Source: Sulfurovum sp. TSL1 | GTDB taxonomy: Bacteria > Campylobacterota > Campylobacteria > Campylobacterales > Sulfurovaceae | NCBI RefSeq assembly: GCF_019972135.1 | Contig: NZ_BPFI01000001.1 | Span: 1,471,106-1,535,105, forward strand | Length of the DNA stretch: 64,000 nucleotides | Direction: 5' to 3' | Shown: piece after piece, positions 17,090 to 26,545 of the stretch | Numbering within the stretch: the stretch's first letter is position 1 | Layout of the letters: every line of letters starts with the position of its first letter | Notes under the pieces: model-generated | Database searches by the model: none | The model's input: only the letters and a program-made list of their open reading frames with translations | What the model was told of the DNA's origin: nothing | Program-made: the position numbers and the translations under genes

Positions 17090-18094
17090 TTAAACCACTT
17101 CTTTTGGCAGTTCAGCAGATAATGCCGTAGTCACTTCATAAGAGATAGTTCCGAACTGTTTTGCAGCTGTTTGTGCATCATTCATCACACATACTTCTTC
17201 TTTTTCAGATTCAAGAGAGATAGAATCCATGGATACACGTCCGAGTATAGGTAAACCTTCACTTGTTATATAGGGTTGAGTACTGTCTCCCCTGGACCAT
17301 CCATCACCGTATCCTAGGTCATAAGTAGATATCATCATATCCTGTACAGCGATGAAATCTCCTCCGTACCCCAGGCGTTCACCTGCTCTTAATTCTCTTG
17401 TAGAGATCTTGTTGGCATACAAGGACATGACTGGACGTAATGCCGCCTCATCAAAACTGTCCGGTAACTCATTATATCCATACACGCCTATACCTGCACG
17501 AACCAGATCTTCATCAAAACTTTTCGTACGAAGAATTGCAGCTGTATTATGCGAATGTACTCTTACATTCCTAAAGCCCATTTCTTTTACTCTTTGTTTC
17601 ACACGTTCAAACTGTTTTTTCTGCCAAAAGAATTCAGAACTCAGTTCATCTCCACTGCGGTAGTGTGTCATCACGCCTACAAGATTTAGCCCTTGTGCTT
17701 TGATCAAAGCAAATGCTTCATCCATCTCATCCAAAGCTATCCCGTTACGGTGCATTCCCGTATCTACTTTGAGTTCAACCTTGGCACCTTTCCGGGCTTT
17801 TTTGATATCTTCTAAACTATTGATCGTAAAAGAATATTTCTCATCTTTGATAATACTGTCACCAAGTATCAGTATCGTTTCAAAGAGAGATCTGATCTGA
17901 TCTGCTTCTGCCATCTTCCGTACGACCGCATGTCTGATACCAAACTCTGATGCCAGTCTTCCCATCAGTTCGAGTCCGTGACCATATGCATTGTCTTTAA
18001 GGACGATCGCGATCTTCTCAACTGAGCCAGTTTTTAGTGCAATTTGGTTAAGATTATGATAGAAATTTTGTTTATTTATTTTAATAAATGCCAT
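17090..18094 (-). CDS. alr: Alanine racemase
   Basis: This PLP enzyme interconverts L- and D-alanine for peptidoglycan. The PLP lysine lies in [15 protein letters not shown] (about residue 33), the catalytic tyrosine in RLGYGGDF and the C-terminal fold in [24 protein letters not shown] at 18094 is the natural start, giving 334 residues; a TTG at 18133 would add 13 residues ([13 protein letters not shown]) that are not family-like. A TATAAT sits 6 nt before this ATG, so the transcript may be leaderless. The gene diverges from the agmatine deiminase with about 40 nt between them. Confidence 0.93.
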   Translation of the reverse strand: MAFIKINKQNFYHNLNQIALKTGSVEKIAIVLKDNAYGHGLELMGRLASEFGIRHAVVRKMAEADQIRSLFETILILGDSIIKDEKYSFTINSLEDIKKARKGAKVELKVDTGMHRNGIALDEMDEAFALIKAQGLNLVGVMTHYRSGDELSSEFFWQKKQFERVKQRVKEMGFRNVRVHSHNTAAILRTKSFDEDLVRAGIGVYGYNELPDSFDEAALRPVMSLYANKISTRELRAGERLGYGGDFIAVQDMMISTYDLGYGDGWSRGDSTQPYITSEGLPILGRVSMDSISLESEKEEVCVMNDAQTAAKQFGTISYEVTTALSAELPKEVV

Positions 18095-18101
18095 GACGAG
18101 A

Positions 18102-18107
18102 TTATAC
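18102..18107 (-). promoter_or_regulatory. -10 element of alr placed for a leaderless transcript
   Basis: On the minus strand TATAAT is followed by CTCGTC and then the alr ATG. With normal -10 to start spacing, transcription would begin at the A of the start codon. No ribosome binding site is visible before that ATG. Confidence 0.45.
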
Positions 18108-18134
18108 CAAAATAGATAATAAATAAGGGACAAG

Positions 18135-19163
18135 ATGCAAAAAGATCTAAAAGTGGTGATGCCGGCAGAATGGGAAAGGCAGCGTGCTGTATTGTTGTCC
18201 TTTCCTCATGAAGAGACAGACTGGCATGATCGAGACAATCCGGCAGACTTGGAAGCCAGTCTATCACCGTTTATACGCATCGCTCAGGCTATCGCTTACG
18301 GAGAAGCAGTTTACATTATCTGTAAAGAGAAAGAAAAAATTGCAAATATGTTCTGTTCCACACGGAACATGACTTTCATAGAGATACCAACGAACGATAC
18401 CTGGATACGTGACTACGGATACATCAGTATTAAAGAAAATGATGAAGTAAAGCTTCTGGATTTCACTTTTGATGGTTGGGGCGGTAAATTTGAAGCCTCT
18501 CTTGACAATGCTGTCAACACTGCTTTACATCAAAAAGGATACCTTGGGACCACCCCTCTCGAACAGATCGATTTTGTCCTTGAAGGAGGCTCGATAGAGA
18601 GTGATGGAGAGGGAACCATCCTCACCACTTCAGAATGCCTTTGCAACCCGAACAGAAACGGCGGCCTGAATAAAAAAGAGATAGAAGAGAAGCTGCATAC
18701 CTATCTGGGTGCGCAGAGGGTTTTATGGCTGGACCATGGATATCTTGCAGGCGATGATACAGACAGTCATATAGACACCTTGGCCAGATTTGTCAATACA
18801 ACGACCATCATGTATGTCAAGTGTGAAGACAAAGAAGATGAACATTACGAAGCCCTGCAGCAGATGGAAGCACAACTACAGGGATTTACCACAGTTGAAG
18901 GGAAACCCTACACTTTGATCCCGCTTCCGATGTGTGAAGCGAAATATAATGATGATGGAGAAAGACTCCCGGCAACCTATGCCAACTTTCTCATTACCAA
19001 TGATGCACTGATCTACCCTACTTACGATGATAAAAATGACACTAAGGTCGGAGAGATATTTAAAGGAGTATTTCCCGACAGGGAGATCATCCCGGTCAAT
19101 TGTTTAAAACTCATAGAACAAGGCGGGAGTCTACACTGTTCTACGATGCAGATAGTATATTAA
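18135..19163 (+). CDS. aguA: Agmatine deiminase family protein
   Basis: Agmatine deiminase converts agmatine to N-carbamoylputrescine, part of the arginine decarboxylase route to putrescine and spermidine. The 342-residue protein has the guanidino-group modifying signatures: [12 protein letters not shown] (about residue 89), [17 protein letters not shown] (about 145), [15 protein letters not shown] (about 212) and the nucleophilic cysteine in [10 protein letters not shown] at the C-terminus. It is immediately followed by the matching amidohydrolase, which supports the call. Ribosome binding site AAGGGAC precedes the ATG. Confidence 0.93.
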   Translation: MQKDLKVVMPAEWERQRAVLLSFPHEETDWHDRDNPADLEASLSPFIRIAQAIAYGEAVYIICKEKEKIANMFCSTRNMTFIEIPTNDTWIRDYGYISIKENDEVKLLDFTFDGWGGKFEASLDNAVNTALHQKGYLGTTPLEQIDFVLEGGSIESDGEGTILTTSECLCNPNRNGGLNKKEIEEKLHTYLGAQRVLWLDHGYLAGDDTDSHIDTLARFVNTTTIMYVKCEDKEDEHYEALQQMEAQLQGFTTVEGKPYTLIPLPMCEAKYNDDGERLPATYANFLITNDALIYPTYDDKNDTKVGEIFKGVFPDREIIPVNCLKLIEQGGSLHCSTMQIVY

Positions 19164-19174
19164 AAAGGATTCTT

Positions 19175-20047
19175 ATGAAAACAGCACTGATCCAACAGGC
19201 TTACCATGGCAACAAAGCACAAACCGCTCAAGTCACAGTAGAGAAGATACAGGAGGCCGCACAAAACGGTGCAGAGCTTGTTGTCTTGCAGGAGCTTCAT
19301 CAAACAGAATACTTCTGTCAAAGTGAAGATACAAAATTTTTTGATTATGCCGCCCATTTTGAAGCTGATGTAGCATTTTGGAGCACTATTGCAAAAGAGA
19401 ACAGTGTGGTATTGGTCACTTCACTTTTTGAAAAACGTGCAGCAGGCCTCTACCATAATACTGCTGTGGTCTTCGAAAAAGATGGCTCTGTTGCAGGTAA
19501 ATACCGAAAAATGCATATCCCTGATGATCCTGGATTCTATGAGAAGTTTTACTTTACCCCGGGGGACCTCGGTTTTGAACCTATACAAACTTCTGTTGGG
19601 AAACTGGGTGTACTGGTCTGCTGGGACCAATGGTACCCGGAAGCAGCACGTGCCATGGCACTCAAAGGAGCGGAAATGCTTATCTATCCTACTGCTATTG
19701 GCTGGTTTGAAGCGGACAGCGAAGAAGAAAAGGCCAGACAACTTGACAGCTGGATCACTATACAGCGTTCTCATGCCATTGCCAACGGGTTACCGGTACT
19801 GAGCTGTAACCGTGTAGGCTTTGAAGCAGATTGTGCCGGGGTGATGGCCGGTACACGTTTTTGGGGGAACTCTTTTGTCTGTGGTGCACAGGGAGAGATG
19901 ATCGTTCATGCGGATGACAAGAGCGAAACGATCCTCTATGCAGAGATCGAACATGCGCGTACCAAAGAGGTACGTGATATCTGGCCATTTTTACGTGACA
20001 GACGTATAGAGGAGTATCAGTGTCTTCTCAAAAGGTATTGTGACTAG
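19175..20047 (+). CDS. aguB: N-carbamoylputrescine amidohydrolase
   Basis: This nitrilase-superfamily enzyme hydrolyses N-carbamoylputrescine to putrescine, CO2 and ammonia. The Glu-Lys-Cys triad is visible in LQELHQTEYF (Glu, about residue 41), KYRKMHIPDD (Lys, about 114) and GVLVCWDQWYPEAAR (Cys, about 151). At 290 residues it is the usual length. The ATG at 19175, with AAAAGGAT before it, is preferred to an in-frame ATG at 19100 that would overlap the deiminase by about 60 nt. It is 11 nt downstream of aguA, and together they complete agmatine-to-putrescine conversion. Confidence 0.94.
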   Translation: MKTALIQQAYHGNKAQTAQVTVEKIQEAAQNGAELVVLQELHQTEYFCQSEDTKFFDYAAHFEADVAFWSTIAKENSVVLVTSLFEKRAAGLYHNTAVVFEKDGSVAGKYRKMHIPDDPGFYEKFYFTPGDLGFEPIQTSVGKLGVLVCWDQWYPEAARAMALKGAEMLIYPTAIGWFEADSEEEKARQLDSWITIQRSHAIANGLPVLSCNRVGFEADCAGVMAGTRFWGNSFVCGAQGEMIVHADDKSETILYAEIEHARTKEVRDIWPFLRDRRIEEYQCLLKRYCD

Positions 20048-20086
20048 CGCTTTTTCTGCAGGTGCGGCATATGGGTCAAGAGAGAT

Positions 20087-20650
20087 CTAATTCCTCTCGA
20101 ACCACCACATGAATGCAAACATGAGACCCGGCGTTTTTGCGATGCTTTCATCATAGAGAAATTTCTTTGCTTCCTCTGTCGGCAGGTAGACAACCTCTAT
20201 CTGTTCATGATCCACACCTCCGCCTTCACTGACTTTCATACGCTCCTCGACTTCGGCAAAATAGAGTGTCTGTTTACTTCCTGCAAAGCCCACCGAGGTA
20301 TGAAAAGAAGTGATCTTTTGAATGTTTGAAAGGGGGATATCATAGCCGCACTCCTCTTCTACCTCTTCTTTAGCAATTTCTGCCAGAGAAAGTGCCTTAT
20401 CTACGATACCTGCACACAGTTCTATGGTCATCCCATTTTCATTGTTCAAGTACACTGCAGGACGGAACTGTTTTACCAGAACAAATGATCTCTTCTCTTT
20501 ATGGTAAAGAAGAATGGCAACACTGTCATGTGCTTCAACGATCTCCCATGATTTTTCAATACCTTCTTGTTCGTAGGTGGCAAATGATGTGGATATGAAC
20601 TTGGCATTGACCAAAGGCTGAAGTTTAAAGTGCTTGATCTTTTTTCCCAT
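20087..20650 (-). CDS. Nudix hydrolase, nucleoside-diphosphate-sugar pyrophosphatase type
   Basis: The 187-residue protein resembles ADP-ribose/UDP-glucose pyrophosphatases (NUDT14-like), which cleave NDP-sugars to NMP and sugar phosphate. The Nudix box reads ELCAGIVDKALSLAEIAKEE followed by VEEECGYD (about residues 77-104). The metal-binding EExEE core is intact, while the first Glu of the classical consensus is replaced by Leu, as in the variant box of this subfamily. Its ATG lies inside the end of the M23 peptidase gene (26-nt overlap), so the two are coupled. Confidence 0.85.
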   Translation of the reverse strand: MGKKIKHFKLQPLVNAKFISTSFATYEQEGIEKSWEIVEAHDSVAILLYHKEKRSFVLVKQFRPAVYLNNENGMTIELCAGIVDKALSLAEIAKEEVEEECGYDIPLSNIQKITSFHTSVGFAGSKQTLYFAEVEERMKVSEGGGVDHEQIEVVYLPTEEAKKFLYDESIAKTPGLMFAFMWWFERN

Positions 20651-21920
20651 CTTCTACCCTCATGCTTGTTTGTTCATATCCATCCCATATAAAAAGTGGG
20701 CTTCCCTCTTTGAGATATGCCAAAAGTTTTTCTTCATTCTCTTTGGCATTCTTGATCACGACTTTTTTATATTTCGTTTTGGTCACATCCTTATATTCGG
20801 TAATCTTCTTCAAGACGGTATCTTTGATCGACGTCTTGTGCAGGACTCGCATCGGGTCAATCCATCTTCCGTTTTTCTTCATTCCAAAATGCAAATGGGG
20901 GCCTGTACTTCGTCCTGTACTTCCAACATACCCGATGATCTGACCTTTCTTTACCCGCTCTCCTCTTTTTGCACGTATACGGCTCTGATGGGCATAGAGT
21001 GATTCATACCCGCCAGGATGTTTGATCTTCACCACTTTGCCATACCCTCTCATACTACCGGAAAAACTGACTTTCCCTGCATTGACTGCAAGAAGCGGTG
21101 TTCCCCTTCTTGCACCAAAGTCTGTACCATGATGCGGGCGATACCGTTTCAATATAGGATGATATCTTCTATGAGTGAATGAGGAAGTGATACGGACATG
21201 ACGTAAAGGCATACCAAAACGTGAAGAAGTACTTTTTACAGGGACCCTGCGGGTGTAGATTACTTTTTCCTTACCTGTGACCGTATACGCTTGAGACTTT
21301 TTAGTGCTCTTATAGCCATAACCATCTTCATCTGCATAGATAAACTGTTGTTTCTTCCTAGATTCAATCATCGCGATTTTAATAGATGGCATAGTGTGTG
21401 GTTGGCCCATTCTCGTTTTTTGTGCATAGAGGAAAGAGACTTTGTCTCCCTTTCGAAACTTTTTCGCATTCACAGTGCCCTTAAAAAGCTGCCCGATCTT
21501 ATCTGCGAGTGCAGGATGATGTAATGCATTGTTTACATCCGTATAGAGATTTTGTTCTATGGTGACCGTAGCACTGTATTCTTTTTCTTTATACTCTATA
21601 GGAATAATATCGAAATTATACACATCGCTGTTATGCTCTTTGGCCAGCCTTATCTGCATCTCTTCCCCTATCGGGATCAATGCCTGTTCAAGTGTACCGT
21701 TGGTGTCTTTTAACTCGTAATAAAGTTGGTCTCCCTCAATTTCGGAGAGAAACTGGATATCTGCTTTTGAAATATCATTGAGTATCTCTTTAGAGATCTT
21801 TTTGGAATCTAGATAATCTGAAAATGTTTTCCCTTTTTCCCAATGTCCAAGCGTTACTTTCGCGCCAAATAAGGAACTTGAGACCAAGATCCATACCACT
21901 ATATTTTTTAGACTTCCCAT
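20625..21920 (-). CDS. M23 family peptidoglycan endopeptidase (Csd3-like)
   Basis: The 431-residue exported protein (signal peptide MGSLKNIVVWILVSSSLFGA) ends in a LytM/M23 zinc peptidase domain. Metal ligands are in PHHGTDFGA (His and Asp, about residue 265), SLYAHQSRI and the HxH in TGPHLHFGM (about 343). The N-terminal part, with the SEIEGDQLYYEL and FDIIPIEYKEKEY segments, matches the inhibitory architecture of Csd3/Pgp3-type endopeptidases that set cell shape in Helicobacter and Campylobacter. It acts in the periplasm, trimming cross-links. The Csd3 link is by architecture and phylum, so the symbol is left empty. Confidence 0.87.
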   Translation of the reverse strand: MGSLKNIVVWILVSSSLFGAKVTLGHWEKGKTFSDYLDSKKISKEILNDISKADIQFLSEIEGDQLYYELKDTNGTLEQALIPIGEEMQIRLAKEHNSDVYNFDIIPIEYKEKEYSATVTIEQNLYTDVNNALHHPALADKIGQLFKGTVNAKKFRKGDKVSFLYAQKTRMGQPHTMPSIKIAMIESRKKQQFIYADEDGYGYKSTKKSQAYTVTGKEKVIYTRRVPVKSTSSRFGMPLRHVRITSSFTHRRYHPILKRYRPHHGTDFGARRGTPLLAVNAGKVSFSGSMRGYGKVVKIKHPGGYESLYAHQSRIRAKRGERVKKGQIIGYVGSTGRSTGPHLHFGMKKNGRWIDPMRVLHKTSIKDTVLKKITEYKDVTKTKYKKVVIKNAKENEEKLLAYLKEGSPLFIWDGYEQTSMRVEDGKKDQAL

Positions 21921-22024
21921 TCTCTACTATTATCCCTACTGCTTAGTTGGACATTATTATAACTTAAGTAGGTTAATCTACCTACTATACTAAAAACATC
22001 AATAAACTTTTACTATATTGCTTG

Positions 22025-22030
22025 TATAAT
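22025..22030 (+). promoter_or_regulatory. -10 element for the PgbA-N-like gene
   Basis: TATAAT lies 33 nt upstream of the ATG at 22063; the ribosome binding site AAAGGA follows. Confidence 0.5.
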
Positions 22031-22062
22031 CAATACCATTATTTAACACTTAAAGGACCGCT

Positions 22063-22746
22063 ATGCACAAAATAGCTCTTATTGCGCTACTCTCTCTACC
22101 GCTCTTTGCAGGTTTTTTCCCGCAAACAGTGCACACTTCTGTCAAATCTGTAAATGGAGAGACCATTACACTCAACAAACAATTTCCTGTTGATGGTATG
22201 AGTGGTGTTGTAATACATAATTACGGCAATGACCTGACAGCTATTACAAGTCGCATTGCCCAAACTTCAGCGAATAGATCCGTGGCATTGGTCAGTAAAG
22301 ATATCCTCCATCATGATGAACTTCCTACCATCAAAACACCTATTTCAGTGAAGGACAAGGTCATTGGCGGATACCTTTATAATAATGTGCTTCTTTTAGC
22401 CCCGGATGCAGATACCTATGCAAAGATCACCTCTGAATATAGTAAAAAATGGATACATCCTGATCTCTTTGCCCTCTATCTTTCTACTGAAGGAGAAGAG
22501 AAACCAACAAGAGAAAACCTTGCGCGTTTTGCAAAAAAATATCAAGTAGGTCTTGTCTGTATCGTACGTAAAAACTCTGCTGTACTTTTAGACCCTATTT
22601 CTGCAAAAATTGTCTCTGAACAGTCAATGACCGATCTTCCCTCCAAAGGGTCATTCCCTTTTTACATGCGTTTGAAATCACTTGATTCAGAATGGTTCGG
22701 CAGTGATGTGAAGGGTAACTATTACGATACAATGAAATCTTTATAA
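22063..22746 (+). CDS. PgbA N-terminal domain-like exported protein
   Basis: The 227-residue protein has a signal peptide (MHKIALIALLSLPLFAG) followed immediately by FFPQTVHTSVKSVNGETITL. That pattern and GMSGVVIHNYG (about 46) recall the N-terminal domain of Helicobacter plasminogen-binding PgbA/PgbB. The lysine-rich C-terminal repeats that bind plasminogen in Helicobacter are absent. A periplasmic or surface role is likely and the name should not be taken as host interaction here. It is 12 nt upstream of a GlcD-type oxidase gene. Confidence 0.55.
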   Translation: MHKIALIALLSLPLFAGFFPQTVHTSVKSVNGETITLNKQFPVDGMSGVVIHNYGNDLTAITSRIAQTSANRSVALVSKDILHHDELPTIKTPISVKDKVIGGYLYNNVLLLAPDADTYAKITSEYSKKWIHPDLFALYLSTEGEEKPTRENLARFAKKYQVGLVCIVRKNSAVLLDPISAKIVSEQSMTDLPSKGSFPFYMRLKSLDSEWFGSDVKGNYYDTMKSL

Positions 22747-22758
22747 TGGAAGTCAGTC

Positions 22759-24147
22759 ATGTTAGATAAAAAACATATAAAATATTTTGAAACACTTGTC
22801 GGGAAAGAGAATGTCTACAGCGATAAAGCACACCTCATCGCATACTCTTATGATGCTACACGCACACGCTATGAACCTGAAGCTGTGATCTTTCCAAGAG
22901 ATGAAGCGGATGTCAGTGCGATTCTCAAATACTGCAATGAACATCAGATCGTCATTACACCAAGAGGGGCCGGTTCAGGGTTTACAGGTGGGGCACTTCC
23001 ATCTCAAGGCGGTATCACGTTGGGGATGGAAAAACATATGAACAAGATCCTTGAGATCGATATGGAGAACATGGTAGCCGTAGTGCAGCCGGGTGTGATC
23101 AATATGGACCTGCAAAAAGCGGTTGAAGAGGTAGGACTTTTTTATCCGCCTGATCCTGCCAGTGAGCAGTATTCTACTCTCGGCGGGAACGTCAGTGAAA
23201 ATGCCGGGGGTATGCGTGCAGCAAAATACGGTCTTACGAAAGACTATGTGATGGCGCTTCGTGCAGTACGTCCGAACGGTGACATCATCCGTGCAGGGAA
23301 ACGTACCATCAAAGATGTGGCAGGCTATAACATAGCGGGGATTCTCATTGCAAGTGAAGGGACATTGGCTGTGATCACAGAGATCACACTGAAGCTCATT
23401 CCTAAACCTAAATTTACCAAAGCCTATATGGGTATCTTCCCTTCTGTGGATGATGCGATGAATGCGGTGTTCAAATCACTTGCCGCGGGTGCGAATCCTG
23501 TGGCCATGGAGTTTATGGATGACCTGGTGGTCCAGGCACTCAAAGAGAAACTGGGCATCAAACTACCGGAAGATGCAGGTGCGCTGCTCATCGGTGATGT
23601 GGATGGGAATGTGATCGAAGAGGTAGAATTTCAACTGGAAACCTTGGAAAGATCATTTAAAGAGAATGGTGCCCAGGATTTCATCATCGCACATGATGCC
23701 CAAAAAAGGGATGAACTTTGGTATGCAAGACGTAATGCTTCCCCATCTATCACGATCTTCGGGAGTAAAAAACTCAATGAAGATATCTCTGTGCCAAGAA
23801 GTATGCTGCCCGAAGCACTGGAGCGTATCTACGCAGTGGGAAAAAAATACGGCTTCAAAGTGCCATGTTTCGGACATGCAGGTGATGGGAATATCCATGT
23901 CAATGTCATGGTAGACGGTTCAGATGAAAAACAACTTCATGATGGACATCAGGCAATAGAAGAGATCTTCGAGCTTGTGGTAGAGATGGGAGGAACCCTG
24001 AGTGGCGAACATGGTATCGGTACGAGCAAGGCACCGTTCATGAACATCGCATTCAATGAGGTAGAACTTGATCTCTTCAAAAGTATTAAACAGGCTTTTG
24101 ACCCTAACAACATACTCAATCCGGGAAAAATGGGATTACCTGGCTGA
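22759..24147 (+). CDS. FAD-linked oxidase, GlcD/D-lactate dehydrogenase type
   Basis: The 462-residue flavoprotein belongs to the VAO/PCMH family that oxidises 2-hydroxy acids such as glycolate or D-lactate. The FAD-binding half contains ITPRGAGSGFTGGALPSQGG (about 70-89), the PPDPAS and GGNVSENAGG motifs (about 132-152) and VAGYNIAGILI. The C-terminal FAD-oxidase domain contains CFGHAGDGNIHVNVMV and ends LSGEHGIGTSKAPF and PNNILNPGKMGLPG, both strongly conserved. Glycolate versus D-lactate cannot be told from sequence. No GlcE/GlcF genes are adjacent, which favours a stand-alone dehydrogenase. Confidence 0.9.
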   Translation: MLDKKHIKYFETLVGKENVYSDKAHLIAYSYDATRTRYEPEAVIFPRDEADVSAILKYCNEHQIVITPRGAGSGFTGGALPSQGGITLGMEKHMNKILEIDMENMVAVVQPGVINMDLQKAVEEVGLFYPPDPASEQYSTLGGNVSENAGGMRAAKYGLTKDYVMALRAVRPNGDIIRAGKRTIKDVAGYNIAGILIASEGTLAVITEITLKLIPKPKFTKAYMGIFPSVDDAMNAVFKSLAAGANPVAMEFMDDLVVQALKEKLGIKLPEDAGALLIGDVDGNVIEEVEFQLETLERSFKENGAQDFIIAHDAQKRDELWYARRNASPSITIFGSKKLNEDISVPRSMLPEALERIYAVGKKYGFKVPCFGHAGDGNIHVNVMVDGSDEKQLHDGHQAIEEIFELVVEMGGTLSGEHGIGTSKAPFMNIAFNEVELDLFKSIKQAFDPNNILNPGKMGLPG

Positions 24148-24204
24148 TCGTATACACCTCTTCAGGATACACCTGCCCGAGTACAACAATTTTAATGTAG
24201 AGAT

Positions 24205-24222
24205 TCCCGTGTTTTCACGGGA
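24205..24222 (+). terminator. Hairpin between glcD-like gene and yihY-like gene
   Basis: TCCCGTG-TTTT-CACGGGA, a 7-bp GC-rich stem with a tetraloop. It lies 57 nt after the upstream stop and 16 nt before the next start. There is no T-tract, so it could be an attenuating hairpin or a weak terminator. Confidence 0.4.
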
Positions 24223-24237
24223 GTTACGTAGGAATCA

Positions 24238-25077
24238 ATGACCATGCAAATCAATCCTCAATTCAAAAAAATCCTCAAAACCTATTACATCTTTTTACGT
24301 GATTTCCTCAGCGATCTTTTTGATAGCAGATTGGGACACTATGCATCCAGTTTGAGCTGGAGTACCCTTTTCTCTATCATTCCTTTCCTGGTGATCATGC
24401 TGGCTATTTTTACTACCATGCCTCTGTTTCATACGATGTATGCAAAAGTGGAAAAACTTATTTTTGCCAACCTTCTGCCTACGGATTCCAAAGTCATTAT
24501 GGAATACCTTAATACCTTTATAGCAAACTCAGACAAATTGGGATATATAGGGGCATTCTATGTGATATTTGCCGCAGTCATGTTTTTCAAAGACTATGAT
24601 TATATCGTGAATGACATCTTTTCAACACCCAAACGAACGATCTGGCAAGCCATGAAAACCTATCTTTTACTGATCATCACCATACCAACGATGATGGCTG
24701 CCTCTTTTTATCTCTCTGCATTCATACAAGGGTATCTCGATAAAAGCAGTCTCACCAGTATTATACATCTCTATGAAATTATTCCTTATTTCATCGTGTG
24801 GATGATGTTCTACATCGCCTACCAACTCTCTCCCCAGATGCATATAGAGGTCTCTGCTGCCCTGGCAAGTTCCTTCATCGCCTCTCTTGTATGGTACCTT
24901 TCCAAAAGTGCTTTTGTCTTCTATGTCGTCCACAATAAGACCTATGCAAGTATCTATGGAAGTATCAGTATCGCACTTTTTTTCTTTTTATGGATCTATA
25001 TCTCATGGGCCATCTTCATTCATGGGCTTAAATTTTGTGCGCTACTGAACAAAAATGAAGAGATAGAGCATATATGA
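24238..25077 (+). CDS. YihY/BrkB family inner-membrane protein
   Basis: The 279-residue polytopic protein has about six membrane helices. The early GHYASSLSWSTLFSIIPFLV (about residue 35) is the YihY hallmark, where relatives read A..LAYYTLLALFP. ASIYGSISIALFFFLWIYIS near residue 240 is the conserved last-helix motif of the family. The function of this family (once called RNase BN) is unresolved; membrane transport has been suggested. AGGAAT precedes the ATG. Confidence 0.85.
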   Translation: MTMQINPQFKKILKTYYIFLRDFLSDLFDSRLGHYASSLSWSTLFSIIPFLVIMLAIFTTMPLFHTMYAKVEKLIFANLLPTDSKVIMEYLNTFIANSDKLGYIGAFYVIFAAVMFFKDYDYIVNDIFSTPKRTIWQAMKTYLLLIITIPTMMAASFYLSAFIQGYLDKSSLTSIIHLYEIIPYFIVWMMFYIAYQLSPQMHIEVSAALASSFIASLVWYLSKSAFVFYVVHNKTYASIYGSISIALFFFLWIYISWAIFIHGLKFCALLNKNEEIEHI

Positions 25078-25086
25078 GACCCCTCA

Positions 25087-25112
25087 ATCAATCACAGTCG
25101 TTTGTGATTGAT
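25087..25112. terminator. Bidirectional terminator hairpin
   Basis: ATCAATCACA and TGTGATTGAT form a 10-bp perfect stem with a 6-nt loop between the convergent yihY-like and comEC genes. Confidence 0.55.
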
Positions 25113-25166
25113 AGGTTTGGCACCGATATGGTGGAGCAGCATGGCCCGTGCAGGAAACCGTAAGAT

Positions 25167-26432
25167 TCATACTAAAAAAATATAATTCGCATACAATACT
25201 GCCAAACCTGTCACTGACCAAAAAAGTTTTTTACTCCATATAGCCCCTATAGATATGCCTATATACCCCACGATTGCCCAAAGAGGTAAAAGTGACTCTG
25301 TACTGCTTTTTGGCAGTGTAAACAATGCTGACAGACCTGTATCAAAAAGCGTACCCAAACCCAATAGATGCAGAACCATCACAAGAGGATAAAAAGGAAT
25401 GAAGAGCAATGAAAGCAGAGGGGATAAAAGTTGATACCCGCTTGTCATAGGGAACACAGTATGTACGACAGGAAGCATCAGCACAAAAATACCCAGAGGT
25501 ATGAAAAGCAAGGTGACCACCCATGCATTGAACCCTTTACTGTGCTGTAACACTAAAAAGATATAAAATACCCCTGCCACAGAAAGCCAAAAACTAAGAG
25601 AAACCAGCATCGAAGGGAAAAGTGCTACAAGGATCAGAACGATCGTAGTTAAAAAAGTAAAACTCAACAGTTCCAACCCCAACAAAAGTACCATCCATCC
25701 GACCAGTACCATCGCATAAGAACGCAGAAGAGAAGGCGGGAAATCGACAAACCATAAGTAGACACCTAAAAGTATCATAGCCATGGCTCCCACATCAAAC
25801 AGTGCATGGCGGTAAGGGAAAAAGTGTTGCTGAAAGGGTCTATAAAGCAATAAAAGAAAACCATAGACCAGGCCCCACAGTATGCCCAGATGAAATCCGC
25901 TCAAGGCCACAAGATGGCTGACACCGAGCATACTGATCTTTTCTCTTAACTCTTTCTCTAACAAGGTAGCAAAAAATATCGCATTGTAAAATGAGCCTAA
26001 AGAGGTGTTTTCATGTTGTGAAGCCACTTTTTCCAATAACCTGTCTTTGAAGGTGACAGGAAGCACTTCTTGGCCTTTCATACGACTTTTCACATAAAAG
26101 GTGCCTAGATAGCCAACAAAAGAGATGTTCTTGTTTGGAAAGATCTGCAGACGCAGACGTTTGTGATCGAAATGATCTTGACTATAGTTCGTTGTATAAA
26201 AGGTCAACCCTTCTGTACTTCGAAGTTTGAGTACTTGATAGTGTTGATCTCCCTTAGACTTTTTATACGTATTCAATACATTTGCATGCGTGTAATAAAA
26301 GGGTTTTCCAATGAAATTTTGATAGGCTTGATATTCAAAAAAGAGCCGAATGAGTATCACAATCAGGAAAAAGAGCATCACCCAGATAAATGTTTTCTTC
26401 TCCGGGAATAGTTTTGGTTTTTCTAATTGCAC
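25167..26432 (-). CDS. comEC: ComEC/Rec2-family DNA uptake channel protein (short form)
   Basis: ComEC forms the inner-membrane channel for single-stranded DNA during natural transformation. The 421-residue protein has an N-terminal helix pair, a soluble OB-like segment (about 60-140) and the Competence membrane domain starting at SMLGVSHLVALSGFHLGILW (about 162), the diagnostic motif. The C-terminal metallo-beta-lactamase domain found in Bacillus ComEC is missing, as is typical for Campylobacterota ComEC of about 430 residues. Start is GTG with GGAATTG upstream. Confidence 0.87.
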   Translation of the reverse strand: MQLEKPKLFPEKKTFIWVMLFFLIVILIRLFFEYQAYQNFIGKPFYYTHANVLNTYKKSKGDQHYQVLKLRSTEGLTFYTTNYSQDHFDHKRLRLQIFPNKNISFVGYLGTFYVKSRMKGQEVLPVTFKDRLLEKVASQHENTSLGSFYNAIFFATLLEKELREKISMLGVSHLVALSGFHLGILWGLVYGFLLLLYRPFQQHFFPYRHALFDVGAMAMILLGVYLWFVDFPPSLLRSYAMVLVGWMVLLLGLELLSFTFLTTIVLILVALFPSMLVSLSFWLSVAGVFYIFLVLQHSKGFNAWVVTLLFIPLGIFVLMLPVVHTVFPMTSGYQLLSPLLSLLFIPFYPLVMVLHLLGLGTLFDTGLSALFTLPKSSTESLLPLWAIVGYIGISIGAIWSKKLFWSVTGLAVLYANYIFLV

Positions 26433-26545
26433 AACAATTCCTTCAAAATCAACTCTGGTGAGTGGAGATACATTCTAGTGCATGTGAGACGCTTATACCA
26501 AGTTGTACAAGCCTTCAACGGCAGCGTAGAAGAAGCTATTACGCC

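Noticed and set aside
20087-20650. Nudix box broken at its first Glu
   Set aside because: The NUDT14-like subfamily carries a variant box; the metal-binding EExEE core is intact.
22043-22049. Single TTAACAC upstream of the PgbA-N-like gene as a fifth regulator site
   Set aside because: Only one heptamer, with no partner 11 bp away; AT-rich intergenic DNA gives such single hits by chance.
25167-26432. comEC truncated by mutation
   Set aside because: The missing metallo-beta-lactamase domain is normal for the short ComEC form of this phylum; the reading frame is intact.
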